Part shown: positions 18,276 to 26,469 of the stretch, piece after piece
How the letters are laid out: every line of letters begins with the position of its first letter
Numbering within the stretch: position 1 is the first letter of the stretch
Assembly: GCA_045638465.1 (NCBI GenBank)
Contig: JAZUBK010000056.1
Span: forward strand, 1-51,802
Direction: 5' to 3'
From: CAKVLS01 sp045638465
Lineage (GTDB): Bacteria > Bacillota > Clostridia > Christensenellales > UBA1242
Length of the DNA stretch: 51,802 nucleotides
Translations under genes and position numbers: made by a program
Notes under the pieces: model-generated
What the model was told of the DNA's origin: nothing
Seen by the model: only the letters and a program-made list of their open reading frames with translations
Databases searched by the model: none

Positions 18276-18985
18276 AATGATACTCCAAAAAATTTAACTA
18301 TTCCGCAAAGAATAGCATAACAAAATTTATCTTGATAGGACTTTTGCTGAAGCAAAAGTTCTTCTTTTTTATTACTCACAAACCCACACTCTACAAGGAC
18401 AGCGGGTTTGCTTGTTGCATTTAGTATGTAATAATCTCCCGATGAGGCTTTTTTCGTTGTATTGCCAAGAGATAGTCGTATCTGCTCTTGCAAAGACTCA
18501 GCCAAAAATTGTCCTGTTTTGTTTCCTTTGTCATAAAAAACTTGGCTACCACTACTGCTTTCCAAGACATAACTATTCATATGAATTGATATAACCATAT
18601 CGCAATTACTATCTTCGATTATTTCTTTACGTTTTTTCATATCACTCTTTTTTAGATTAGGCGCTCCCTCATCATATAATCCACCACTACCCATTCTAGT
18701 CATCACCACACAAAAACCATATTCGACAAGTTGCCTTTTGAGATTTTGGGCGTAAACTAAGTTTAATTCACTCTCAACAACCTTTGTGTACTTTCCTACA
18801 CAACCGCCGTCTACCCCACCGTGTCCTGCATCTATCACAATAATTGGCATGTCTTTTGGCACAGAAACGAATTCTGTTTTACTACTATATACAAACGCAC
18901 TTATCACAAACACAAAACTCAATACTGAAATAATAGTTTTTGCATTAATTGTTGTTATTAATATTTTTTTACGCTTTCTTTTCAT
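18272..18985 (-). CDS. cwlD: N-acetylmuramoyl-L-alanine amidase, CwlD-like (Amidase_3)
   Basis: A zinc amidase of 237 aa with an N-terminal basic stretch and one hydrophobic segment (about 15-33), so it is secreted or membrane-anchored. Zinc ligands are H55 (DAGHGG), E71 and H135 (SIHMNSY), with the catalytic glutamate in VECGFVSN near residue 207. Size and domain layout fit CwlD, which helps make muramic-delta-lactam in the spore cortex; this suits a genome with spoIIE and sigH. A vegetative amidase is the alternative. I see no good Shine-Dalgarno before its ATG. Confidence 0.85.
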   Translation of the reverse strand: MKRKRKKILITTINAKTIISVLSFVFVISAFVYSSKTEFVSVPKDMPIIVIDAGHGGVDGGCVGKYTKVVESELNLVYAQNLKRQLVEYGFCVVMTRMGSGGLYDEGAPNLKKSDMKKRKEIIEDSNCDMVISIHMNSYVLESSSGSQVFYDKGNKTGQFLAESLQEQIRLSLGNTTKKASSGDYYILNATSKPAVLVECGFVSNKKEELLLQQKSYQDKFCYAILCGIVKFFGVSF

Positions 18986-19062
18986 TGTTAATACTTATTA
19001 AAAAAAATCAAATATTATACCTTGTTTATGTTTTCTATAGCGATATTGATTACTTACCATAA

Positions 19063-19107
19063 TTGACTTAGCTATCAAAACATGATAAAATGTAAGTATT
19101 GAAGGGG
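19063..19107 (+). promoter_or_regulatory. promoter and ribosome-binding site of the 19116 gene
   Basis: TTGACT (19063-19068), a 17-bp spacer and TAAAAT (19086-19091), then AAGGGG (19102-19107) 8 bases before the ATG at 19116. The Shine-Dalgarno decides the start: an upstream in-frame GTG at 19107 overlaps it and is unlikely to be used. Confidence 0.75.
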
Positions 19108-19115
19108 TGAATTTT

Positions 19116-19994
19116 ATGATTCAAAATAGAATTTTAGGCGTTAACCCAAAAAACGCATATAACTTTATGAGATTTTTGGAAAAAACAGGTTATCCTGATT
19201 ATAGCGTATTACCAAAGTACAAACTTGCAAATTTATTTTTGGAATATCAAGAAGAATACCATAAAGCAAACTACTCAAAGGCGAAAGTTGGCGATTTTAC
19301 TTTGTCAGAAAGAGAAATGAATGAGCCGTTTACAATGTGTGCAGCAGCATCTATGGCAGAAACTGCAGAGGCAGACCATGATATCGAGGCTATGCACTGT
19401 ATCGGAGAGGCTATACAAGTAGCAGTAGCAGGAGGAGCTAACGTATATAGAGCCATTGCTCTTGCTATAAGATGTAAAGAAAAATTAGAGTATGAAGAAG
19501 AAATAAACGAAGATGAAGAGATTATCGACGATATCGAAAGGGTATTTAACTGCGGAAGTTCTGAAGGCAGACTAAGACAGTGTGAACCATTTTCTCCATA
19601 CCACGACCTTATGGGGCTTTTGACAGACCTAGCAAAAGGTAGAGAGGCACAAAGACAAGCTTTGGCAAATCCTAAAAAGTACGACTCTAGATACGAAGCT
19701 CATATAGCCGAAAACAATATTCAAGAACTACTAGACCAAAAACAAGCTGAAATCAAAGCAAAAATTGCAGCTTTTGAAGCCGCAAAACTAAAAGATATAA
19801 TCAAAGGCAGACAAGAGATGCTAGTAGAAGAGCAAAAGTACGAAAAAGAACAAACATTTACAGACGAAAAATTCCTAGCTCAAAACAACCTTGAAATACA
19901 AGGCACCTCAATTTGTCTTGAAATGTTAGAAGGTATGGGATTAGAACTACTAAGCGATCAAACACAAGACGACGTAGAAGACCTATTAGACTAA
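19116..19994 (+). CDS. unknown acidic cytosolic protein, 292 aa
   Basis: I do not recognise this protein. It lacks a signal peptide and membrane segments. The N-terminal part (1-60) is rich in aromatic and Asn/Lys residues. The middle holds an Ala-rich helical stretch (CAAASMAETAEADHD and AIQVAVAGGANVYRAIALA). Residues about 125-140 are very acidic (YEEEINEDEEIIDDIE), and residues about 195-250 form a long charged helix, possibly coiled coil. It has its own promoter and terminator, so it is monocistronic. Two further unknown acidic proteins follow within 3 kb; I see no sequence similarity to them by eye. Confidence 0.8.
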   Translation: MIQNRILGVNPKNAYNFMRFLEKTGYPDYSVLPKYKLANLFLEYQEEYHKANYSKAKVGDFTLSEREMNEPFTMCAAASMAETAEADHDIEAMHCIGEAIQVAVAGGANVYRAIALAIRCKEKLEYEEEINEDEEIIDDIERVFNCGSSEGRLRQCEPFSPYHDLMGLLTDLAKGREAQRQALANPKKYDSRYEAHIAENNIQELLDQKQAEIKAKIAAFEAAKLKDIIKGRQEMLVEEQKYEKEQTFTDEKFLAQNNLEIQGTSICLEMLEGMGLELLSDQTQDDVEDLLD

Positions 19995-19995
19995 C

Positions 19996-20027
19996 AAAAA
20001 AACATCTCAAAAATGAGATGTTTTTTT
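19996..20027 (+). terminator. terminator of the 19116 gene
   Basis: ACATCTCA and TGAGATGT form a stem, extended by flanking A and T runs, around an AAAA loop and followed by seven Ts. Confidence 0.9.
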
Positions 20028-20227
20028 ATTGCAAAAGTTATCAAAAAAATCATTATCTTACACCCCCAAATCTCCTCTCAATTTTAAGAGCGAAACAGCC
20101 GTTTTAATGCAGGTTTTCCCCTCAGGCAAATACACAATCACCAAGACCCAAAACACGTCAAAAATCGCAAATTTGAGCCCCTAAAAAGCCCCTTTATCTC
20201 TTTATTTATAATAAAAAAGGTTTTTAG

Positions 20228-20384
20228 TTATCCACAATAGTTTTTTGGGGATAACTGCAAAAATTTATAATATTTTTTCTAAAAAAGTTGAAAAAACGCT
20301 TGACAAAGGCAGATTTACCCACTTATCCACCGAGTTATCCACACTTTTCCACAAAAAAGAGGGGGTTTTCCACACTTATACACA
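20228..20384. other. cluster of DnaA-box-like sites in a 560-bp gene-free region
   Basis: Within 157 bp there are three sites matching TTATNCACA: 20228-20236, 20335-20343 (both TTATCCACA) and 20376-20384 (TTATACACA). Near matches are TTATCCACC (20323-20331), TTTTCCACA (20345-20353 and 20366-20374) and TTATCCCCA on the minus strand (20246-20254). An AT-rich stretch lies at 20256-20296. The cluster sits between two convergent genes and is fenced by terminators on both sides, so it is not a promoter. The bases between 20030 and 20227 hold nothing else I recognise. Confidence 0.7.
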
Positions 20385-20440
20385 TTTTTGTGTGTAAAAC
20401 TTTTGTGTGAAACACTAAAAGAATCACTTTTGTTTCACAA

Positions 20441-20471
20441 AAAAAGCAGGTAGTAATTTTACCTGCTTTTT
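20441..20471. terminator. bidirectional terminator, mainly for tsaD
   Basis: A 12-bp stem (AAAAAGCAGGTA with TACCTGCTTTTT) around a 7-nt loop, with T runs on both strands. It lies about 85 bp beyond the tsaD stop. Confidence 0.85.
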
Positions 20472-20554
20472 TTATAACTATTTTGTTTATTTTACTATCA
20501 TTTATTTTTCTCAAAAATATGCTAAATAGAGGTTTAAAAACCTACTTTAAAAAC

Positions 20555-21613
20555 CTATATTTTAAGACTAGGACTTGCGCTCAAAGACATATCACTTATG
20601 CCATTACCATTTATTAAATTGTAATAGCCAAGACACGCAATCATTGCTGCATTATCAGTACAAAGAACAATCGGTGGAATATTTACTTTTATGTTATTTT
20701 TTTCGCCCTCTTTAGTTATTTTATCTCTTAGATAACTGTTTGCAGCGACACCACCCGCCACGCATATTCTATCCATTTTATATTCTTTAGCAGCTCTTAT
20801 TACCCTATCTACAAGACCATCTACCGCTTCTGATTGGAAAGACGCACAAACATCGGCTTTATTTATCTCTTCGCCGTTTTGCTCATATTTATGTACATAA
20901 TTTATAACCGCAGTTTTAAGGCCACTATAACTTATATTATACGTATTTTTTAAAGTATCTACTTTTACAAAATCAATACTTTTATTTCCCTCTTTAGCAA
21001 GTTTATCTATCTTTGGACCGCCAGGATATTCAAGGCCAAGGACTCTAGCAACTTTGTCATAAGCCTCACCAATAGCGTCATCTAAGGTTGAACCAATAAA
21101 AGTTTGTTCCATATAATTATCTACTCTTACAATGGCGGTATGGCCACCACTAACAATAAGTCCTATAAAAGGCGGTTGTAAATCTTTATCTGTAATATAG
21201 TTGGCAGCCATATGCCCTTTGATATGATTTACTGCAACTAGTGGAATATTTAGACTATAAGCCAAAGACTTAGCATAAGCAACACCCACCATAAGGGCGC
21301 CAATCAACCCTGCACCGTACGTTACGGCGATAGCATCTATTTGTTCAAGTTCTAGTTTTGCCTCACTTAGAGCCTCTTTTAAGACGTTATCTATGGCTTC
21401 TATGTGGTTTCTTGAAGCAACCTCAGGAACTACCCCGCCAAATCTTCTATGGATTTCTATTTGACTTGAGATAACATTACACAAAACTTCTCTGCCATTT
21501 TTTAATATAGCAACAGATGTCTCGTCGCAACTGCTTTCTATTCCCAAGACGTAAATATCTTGTTTGTCTTTTAAGCTATTTAGTTTTTCATTTACTTTTT
21601 CTGCGTATGTCAT
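20555..21613 (-). CDS. tsaD: tRNA N6-adenosine threonylcarbamoyltransferase TsaD
   Basis: TsaD transfers the threonylcarbamoyl group to A37 of ANN-decoding tRNAs, together with TsaB and TsaE. It has the ASKHA-fold signature GIESSCDETSVAIL (24-37), the metal-binding HIKGHMAA motif, SGGHTAIV and a C-terminal ATPase segment with VAGGVAANSYLR. The open frame extends to 21685, but the AGAAGGTG Shine-Dalgarno just upstream of 21613 sets this start (352 aa, close to family length). tsaB and tsaE are not in the window. Confidence 0.96.
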   Translation of the reverse strand: MTYAEKVNEKLNSLKDKQDIYVLGIESSCDETSVAILKNGREVLCNVISSQIEIHRRFGGVVPEVASRNHIEAIDNVLKEALSEAKLELEQIDAIAVTYGAGLIGALMVGVAYAKSLAYSLNIPLVAVNHIKGHMAANYITDKDLQPPFIGLIVSGGHTAIVRVDNYMEQTFIGSTLDDAIGEAYDKVARVLGLEYPGGPKIDKLAKEGNKSIDFVKVDTLKNTYNISYSGLKTAVINYVHKYEQNGEEINKADVCASFQSEAVDGLVDRVIRAAKEYKMDRICVAGGVAANSYLRDKITKEGEKNNIKVNIPPIVLCTDNAAMIACLGYYNLINGNGISDMSLSASPSLKI

Positions 21614-21688
21614 TTTTTTCACCTTCTTTAGTATAACACCAATTATTCTTTGTTGCAAATACAAATAACACCAAAAAACTCTCAAATA

Positions 21689-21740
21689 TTGACTTACTTG
21701 CAGTTTTAGGGTACAATTATAATAACAAACCTAGGGGGTA
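21689..21740 (+). promoter_or_regulatory. promoter-leader of the 21747 gene, twin of the one at 22916
   Basis: TTGACT (21689-21694), 17-bp spacer, TACAAT (21712-21717), then the leader with CCTAGGGGG as ribosome-binding site. From the -10 box to the Shine-Dalgarno it matches the promoter of the 22976 gene at all but about two positions. Confidence 0.8.
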
Positions 21741-21746
21741 TTACAT

Positions 21747-22838
21747 ATGAAAATTACAGATCAAATGTTTTTAGCCTATCGCACATATATGATTTGCAAG
21801 GCAATTGAAGATGATATGGCAAGACACCCAAACCAAAAAGGAATAACATATATGGTGCGTAGCGGTTCTTCTAGCGAGGTTGGATCTTTTTATGATTTAC
21901 AAAAAGAAAAAGAAAAGGCAGTAACCACAGCTCAAAAGGCGGCCGTATACAAAAACGCAAAAGAGATATTGGGAACAGAAGGTTCTTTCTACAAAGGTTC
22001 TGAACACACAAATAACAATCTTATTCCTGGAGAAAATATAATTTTCGCCTTTGGAGCGACTGGCGCAGAAAAAATTATGGCATCATTACTTTCTATTGAT
22101 GACGTACATAAATACACAGAAAAAGAAGCCGCAAAAGACGATTATACATACGAAACAATGATATTTGCAGTTCCTAGCAGTGTCGCTAAAAAATATAAAT
22201 ATTCAGGCACTTACGGAAAAGTGTGGGGCGATTATCAATTTGTAGAATATCACATGCCTTCTGCAGAGTTTGAACATATAGAATTTTTGAAAGATTCAGT
22301 TGTTCCTGACCTAAGCACTTGGGCAGACAACTACCACAAAACAAGAGACCTAGATGAACTCATCGAAATACAAAGTCGCTCTTCATCGGTTACAAGTCAA
22401 GATCCACTTAGTTTTGAAAAGTTCAAAAACGTTTTAGAAAACGACCCAAACTTTGGTACTTTTCTTGCCATGGCAGAAGATTTATTTGAAACATATTATG
22501 CTGATGTAAAAGAGCAAGACGAAGATGATATGTCTTATGATGGAGAAAATGAAGAGGACGACGACAAAGAAGAAGATGAATTTAGCAAATTTTCAGAATG
22601 GGAATCAGATGAAGCATTTAACGACAGAGAACTGAGAGAAGTTGTAAATGATATTTTACACAATAAATATTACACCCCAGCACAAAAAAGAGAACTTTTA
22701 GAGGGATATGCAGACATCTTCAATGCACATGCTAGAGTTTCAGAACTTGCAAAAGCACAAGGTTTTACATATGTTCCACCTACTCCAGCAAAACCTGAAG
22801 AAAGCAAAAAGCCTCAAGAACCTGAGCTTTGCCAATAA
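21747..22838 (+). CDS. unknown acidic cytosolic protein, 363 aa
   Basis: I do not recognise this protein. Residues 1-210 look like a folded domain (IIFAFGATGAEKIMASLLS, a Tyr-rich stretch near 130-160), without signal peptide or membrane segment. A strongly acidic linker of D and E runs (about 252-280) follows. A helical segment comes next (YYTPAQKRELLEGYADIF), and the C-terminus is a Pro/Lys/Glu tail (VPPTPAKPEESKKPQEPE). Its start is fixed by an unusually long CCTAGGGGG Shine-Dalgarno, which suggests strong translation. It has its own promoter and terminator. The same promoter-leader and a similar layout of folded part, acidic linker and short tail recur in the next gene. Confidence 0.85.
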   Translation: MKITDQMFLAYRTYMICKAIEDDMARHPNQKGITYMVRSGSSSEVGSFYDLQKEKEKAVTTAQKAAVYKNAKEILGTEGSFYKGSEHTNNNLIPGENIIFAFGATGAEKIMASLLSIDDVHKYTEKEAAKDDYTYETMIFAVPSSVAKKYKYSGTYGKVWGDYQFVEYHMPSAEFEHIEFLKDSVVPDLSTWADNYHKTRDLDELIEIQSRSSSVTSQDPLSFEKFKNVLENDPNFGTFLAMAEDLFETYYADVKEQDEDDMSYDGENEEDDDKEEDEFSKFSEWESDEAFNDRELREVVNDILHNKYYTPAQKRELLEGYADIFNAHARVSELAKAQGFTYVPPTPAKPEESKKPQEPELCQ

Positions 22839-22844
22839 AATATT

Positions 22845-22877
22845 AAAAAGACCTTAATAATATTAGGGTCTTTTTTT
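22845..22877 (+). terminator. terminator of the 21747 gene
   Basis: AAAAGACC pairs with GGTCTTTT, extended by a weak AT stem, and is followed by seven Ts. Confidence 0.85.
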
Positions 22878-22915
22878 ATAAATCATTTATCTATACATGA
22901 AAAAGGCCACCTATA

Positions 22916-22966
22916 TTGACAAAACCACGGTTTTGCGGTACAATTATACTAATAAACCTAGGGGGG
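22916..22966 (+). promoter_or_regulatory. promoter-leader of the 22976 gene, twin of the one at 21689
   Basis: TTGACA (22916-22921), 17-bp spacer, TACAAT (22939-22944), then CCTAGGGGGG as ribosome-binding site 9 bases before the ATG. The predicted start site is near 22951, so upstream in-frame ATG codons cannot be used. Confidence 0.8.
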
Positions 22967-22975
22967 ATATTTATT

Positions 22976-24130
22976 ATGACACAAGAACAAGAAAGACTTT
23001 TAATAAGAAAATATGCAACAGCTTTTCTTACTAGTCAAATAATCCATGCTTATAATGAATTTGCACAAACACACCCAGACTGCATACCTGCAATGAGGCT
23101 TGAAGATGCTGAGGGAACTTCAAAGCGCCTTGATGAACAATCAAGATGGCAAACAGTAAAATACTTAGACAAAAAATCTCAAGCAACCTTCAAAAGAACT
23201 ATTGGTAAAGACGGTAGCGAATATATAAATTGCAGCCACAACCACCCTGTTCAAGCAGGTCAAAAATACATCTACTTGTTCCCTATGCTTTCAAACGAAC
23301 AAATGGCAACAAGTATTGACTGTATAAGAGATCAAAAATTTAGAGATCCATCAACCACAGGCAAAGATTATTACCTATCTTTGTATTTTGTAAATAAATC
23401 TGTAAAAGCAAGAGCACAAGACCCTACAAGTGGCTGTCTATCTCACTTTGGTAACGGCGACTACGATTTGGACGGAAACCCTAAAAATGGGCTAAGCGAA
23501 ATTGCTCTACACTGCGAAGATTACGACCCAGACAACTTTGTATCACAAACTAGATTTATCGACCCATACATTGGTTTACAATTATTAATTGATGGCGACC
23601 TTACTTTAAAAAATCTAGCCCACGCAAGAGAAATGGTTTGCGCTAAATTAGAGGAATATTCTCAAAGTTCAGACCCAAAACAAAAAGGAATGTATGAACA
23701 ATACCTAGAGTTAAGAGATTTCTGCGATTACGTAGCCAAAGCCGAAAATCTTGATATTTTGCCAAGGGAAGACAAGGGTAATAAAACCTATGATGAAGAT
23801 TACGAAGATGAATACGATGCCTACGGCAACAAAAAACCATCTCGTGCACAAAATCCTCGCTATACAGCAGATGCTAATGTTCGTGAAGTAATCGAAATAA
23901 TCGATAGCTTGATTGCAAATAATAGCAGTAACGAAGAAATTAACGCTTGTCTTAAAGCTTATCAAGATGCAAAAATCTTTGACTCAGCAACAATTTCTGC
24001 AGCAGCTAAACTTTGTTCATATGATGTAAATAAAAAAGCAGAACCAAAAAGATACGTTCCAGATCCTCATGCTCCAGAAGTTTTTGAAATGGCTGAGATC
24101 GAAACAAAAACAAATGATCACGTACAATAA
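22976..24130 (+). CDS. unknown acidic cytosolic protein, 384 aa
   Basis: I do not recognise this protein. The open frame begins at 22916, but that start lies inside the promoter; the Shine-Dalgarno sets the ATG at 22976. There is no signal peptide or membrane segment. The N-terminal half has scattered Cys and His (CSHNHP near 87, CLSHFG and ALHCEDYD further on) that could bind metal. A region near 275-295 is rich in D, E and Y (YDEDYEDEYDAYG), and the end carries VPDPHAPEVFEM. Promoter-leader and domain order resemble the 21747 gene, so the two may be co-regulated or diverged copies, though I cannot align the proteins by eye. Confidence 0.85.
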   Translation: MTQEQERLLIRKYATAFLTSQIIHAYNEFAQTHPDCIPAMRLEDAEGTSKRLDEQSRWQTVKYLDKKSQATFKRTIGKDGSEYINCSHNHPVQAGQKYIYLFPMLSNEQMATSIDCIRDQKFRDPSTTGKDYYLSLYFVNKSVKARAQDPTSGCLSHFGNGDYDLDGNPKNGLSEIALHCEDYDPDNFVSQTRFIDPYIGLQLLIDGDLTLKNLAHAREMVCAKLEEYSQSSDPKQKGMYEQYLELRDFCDYVAKAENLDILPREDKGNKTYDEDYEDEYDAYGNKKPSRAQNPRYTADANVREVIEIIDSLIANNSSNEEINACLKAYQDAKIFDSATISAAAKLCSYDVNKKAEPKRYVPDPHAPEVFEMAEIETKTNDHVQ

Positions 24131-24140
24131 TAAATAAACA

Positions 24141-24174
24141 AAAAAAACAATGGGTTTATGCCATTGTTTTTTTT
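24141..24174. terminator. bidirectional terminator between the 22976 gene and the dCMP deaminase gene
   Basis: A 12-bp stem (AAAAAACAATGG with CCATTGTTTTTT) around a 7-nt loop, with T runs on both strands, between convergent genes. Confidence 0.9.
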
Positions 24175-24189
24175 ACTTTTTTATGGTGA

Positions 24190-24678
24190 TTATTCTTTGA
24201 TTATATCTTCAAACTTTTCTAATTTTACTCCAGCCTCTGCAAGAAGTTCTAGCGAAAATTCATCTGGGTATGGATTTAGATATACAATTCTTCTAATACC
24301 TGCACTAATTAAAAGTCTAGAACATGTAGCGCAAGGTTGATGTGTTACATAGCAAGTAGCACCTTCTGTGTTAAGACCTAGCTTTGCCGCTTGAACGATT
24401 GCATTTTGTTCTGCATGTATAGAATAGCAAGTTTCAGCTCTAGTACCACTTTCGACGCCAAGTTTGATTCTCAAACATTCGCCACGCTCTACGCAGTTTT
24501 TTACTCCAGCAGGTGCGCCATTATATCCTACAGTCAAGATGCGGTTTTTCTTAACTAGCACTGCTCCTACATTTCTATTATCTTTGTAGCAGGTACTCCA
24601 GCTGCTAACTAGACTAGCTAGTTCCATATATCTTTTATCCCATTTGATCATATCTTGTTTTGACATTTTAATTTCCAT
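24190..24678 (-). CDS. deoxycytidylate (dCMP) deaminase, ComEB-like
   Basis: A zinc-dependent deaminase of 162 aa that should convert dCMP to dUMP for thymidylate synthesis. It shows the family signature HAEQNAIVQAA (zinc His and catalytic Glu) and PCATCSRLLISAGI (two zinc cysteines), plus GYNGAPAG near residue 52 and an additional Cys-rich insert (CVERGECLR) typical of the dCMP deaminase branch. A tRNA or cytosine deaminase is less likely because of these features. It is monocistronic and convergent with the upstream plus-strand gene. Confidence 0.92.
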   Translation of the reverse strand: MEIKMSKQDMIKWDKRYMELASLVSSWSTCYKDNRNVGAVLVKKNRILTVGYNGAPAGVKNCVERGECLRIKLGVESGTRAETCYSIHAEQNAIVQAAKLGLNTEGATCYVTHQPCATCSRLLISAGIRRIVYLNPYPDEFSLELLAEAGVKLEKFEDIIKE

Positions 24679-24763
24679 AAAGTTTTTCTCCTAATAATAT
24701 AATAACATTTACAATATGTTTTTTACAAATACTTTTACCAAAATATATGAAAACACATTTAAA

Positions 24764-24797
24764 TAAAAAAGACTGCCATATTTTAGCAGTCTTTTAT
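24764..24797 (-). terminator. terminator of the hydCBA operon
   Basis: AAAAGACTGC pairs with GCAGTCTTTT around an AT-rich loop, with T-rich sequence after the stem on the minus strand, directly after the hydA stop. Confidence 0.85.
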
Positions 24798-24800
24798 TTA

Positions 24801-26465
24801 TTAATCTTTATGCACGTGAAGAAGTTTGTGTGCAAGTTTATGGTCATTTTTCAAGATATCTTTGTAGATATGTTTTACAACTGGGCTTGTGTCACTTGTA
24901 CGAAGTTCCATAGTTTTGTCTGCATCATAAAGTGATTTTCCACGAGTTTTATATACAGTTTCTCTGCATACTTTGTCATAGTCTACAAATGGTTGTCCAC
25001 CACCATTTACACAACCGCCAGGACAAGCCATAACCTCTACAAAGTGATATGTCTTCTTGCCAGATCTGATATCTTCAAGCAATCTCTCTGCGTTCTTTAG
25101 GCCGTGAACAACTGCAATATTTAATGTCAAATCTCCAGCTGTAACAGAAGCTTCTTTTATACCGTCATTATCTCTAACTTCAGTATAGTCAACTTTTGTT
25201 TCACCAGTGATTTTTGTGATAGCATAACGAAGTGCTGCTTCCATAACACCGCCAGTCGCACCAAAGATAAGACCGCCACCAGTATAATCGCCAAATGGCT
25301 CATCAAATTTTCCATCTTCAAGATATGGGAAGTCGATGTTTGATTCTTTGATCATAGAAACAAGTTCTCTAGTTGTAAGCGATACATCTACTTCGCCAAA
25401 CTTTTTGATTTCTCTTTTCTTTGCAGTACAAGGCATAATAGATACAACTTTAGTATCTTTTTGAGTATATTTAACCAAACTACCCATCATCTCGTTAGGA
25501 GATTTGCAAGTACTTAGATTTTCTACTAGGTCTGGGTGGTTTTTCTCGATATAGTTATACCAAGCTGGGCAGCAGCTAGTAAACATAGGAAGTTTGCCAC
25601 CTTTTGTAACTCTTTCGATAAGTTCGTTGCCTTCTTCGATGATAGTAAGGTCTGCACCTACGTTAACATCATATACAGCATCAAAACCAATTCTGCGAAG
25701 AGCAGTAATCATTTTGCCTTCGCTCCATGTGCCTAATGTATTATCCCACTCTTCGCCGATTGCTACTCTAACTGCAGGAGCTACTTGAGCGATAACTTTA
25801 ACGTTTGGATCTGCGATTAATTTACGAGCATCTCTTATGTTGTTTTGTTGAGTAAGTGCACCTGTTGGGCATACTAGTACGCATTGACCACAACCGATAC
25901 AAGAAGAGTTTTCAAGGCACTCTTCAAAAGCACAACCAATTTGAGTATTAAAACCACGATTGATTTTGCCGATTGCTTCGCAACCTTGGATAGCAGAGCA
26001 AACTGCAGAGCATTTACCACAAAGGATACATTTACTAGCATCTCTTACAATAGCGCCGTTTGAATGGTCTTCGGCAGCTTCAATTTGCTTTCCTGCGTAT
26101 TTATCTTCATCGCAACCAAATGTTGCGCTTAGTTTTTGAAGGGTACATTTTGTATTCTTTGCACAACTTAAACATTTTTTGTTATGGTTGCTAAGCAAAA
26201 GTTCTACAGCAGTTCTTCTTGCTTTTTGTACTCTTTCGCTATTGGTTGAGATAACCATGCCTTCTCTTACTTTTGTAGTACAAGAAGTTACTGGGTTTTT
26301 CATACCTTCTACATCAACTACGCAAACTCTACAACTAGCTACTTCGTTGATTTCTTTTAGGTAGCAAAGTGTTGGAATATCAATATGATTTCTTCTTGCT
26401 ACTTCTAGTATTGTTTCGCCATTTTCGGCGGTAACTGTCATATTATCAATTTTTATTTCAAACAT
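24801..26465 (-). CDS. hydA: [FeFe]-hydrogenase catalytic subunit HydA (electron-bifurcating type)
   Basis: The H2-forming subunit of a trimeric NAD/ferredoxin hydrogenase, 554 aa, cytosolic. An N-terminal [2Fe-2S] domain (C34, C45, C48, C62) is followed by a His-Cys3 [4Fe-4S] site (HNKKCLSCAKNTKC). Next come two ferredoxin-type [4Fe-4S] motifs (CILCGKCSAVC and CIGCGQCVLVCPTG). The H-cluster domain has TSCCPAW (C298 for proton transfer, ligand C299), MPCTAKK (C346) and MACPGGCVNGGGQP (C481, C485). All key ligands are present. The hydC-hydB-hydA order and the domain set fit group A3 enzymes; bifurcation is inferred from this. The maturases hydE, hydF and hydG are not in the window. Confidence 0.96.
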   Translation of the reverse strand: MFEIKIDNMTVTAENGETILEVARRNHIDIPTLCYLKEINEVASCRVCVVDVEGMKNPVTSCTTKVREGMVISTNSERVQKARRTAVELLLSNHNKKCLSCAKNTKCTLQKLSATFGCDEDKYAGKQIEAAEDHSNGAIVRDASKCILCGKCSAVCSAIQGCEAIGKINRGFNTQIGCAFEECLENSSCIGCGQCVLVCPTGALTQQNNIRDARKLIADPNVKVIAQVAPAVRVAIGEEWDNTLGTWSEGKMITALRRIGFDAVYDVNVGADLTIIEEGNELIERVTKGGKLPMFTSCCPAWYNYIEKNHPDLVENLSTCKSPNEMMGSLVKYTQKDTKVVSIMPCTAKKREIKKFGEVDVSLTTRELVSMIKESNIDFPYLEDGKFDEPFGDYTGGGLIFGATGGVMEAALRYAITKITGETKVDYTEVRDNDGIKEASVTAGDLTLNIAVVHGLKNAERLLEDIRSGKKTYHFVEVMACPGGCVNGGGQPFVDYDKVCRETVYKTRGKSLYDADKTMELRTSDTSPVVKHIYKDILKNDHKLAHKLLHVHKD

Positions 26466-26469
26466 ATCT

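Noticed and set aside
20228..20384. Chromosomal replication origin (oriC)
   Set aside because: The DnaA boxes alone are not enough: dnaA, dnaN and rpmH are absent, and genes on both sides stay mostly on the minus strand.
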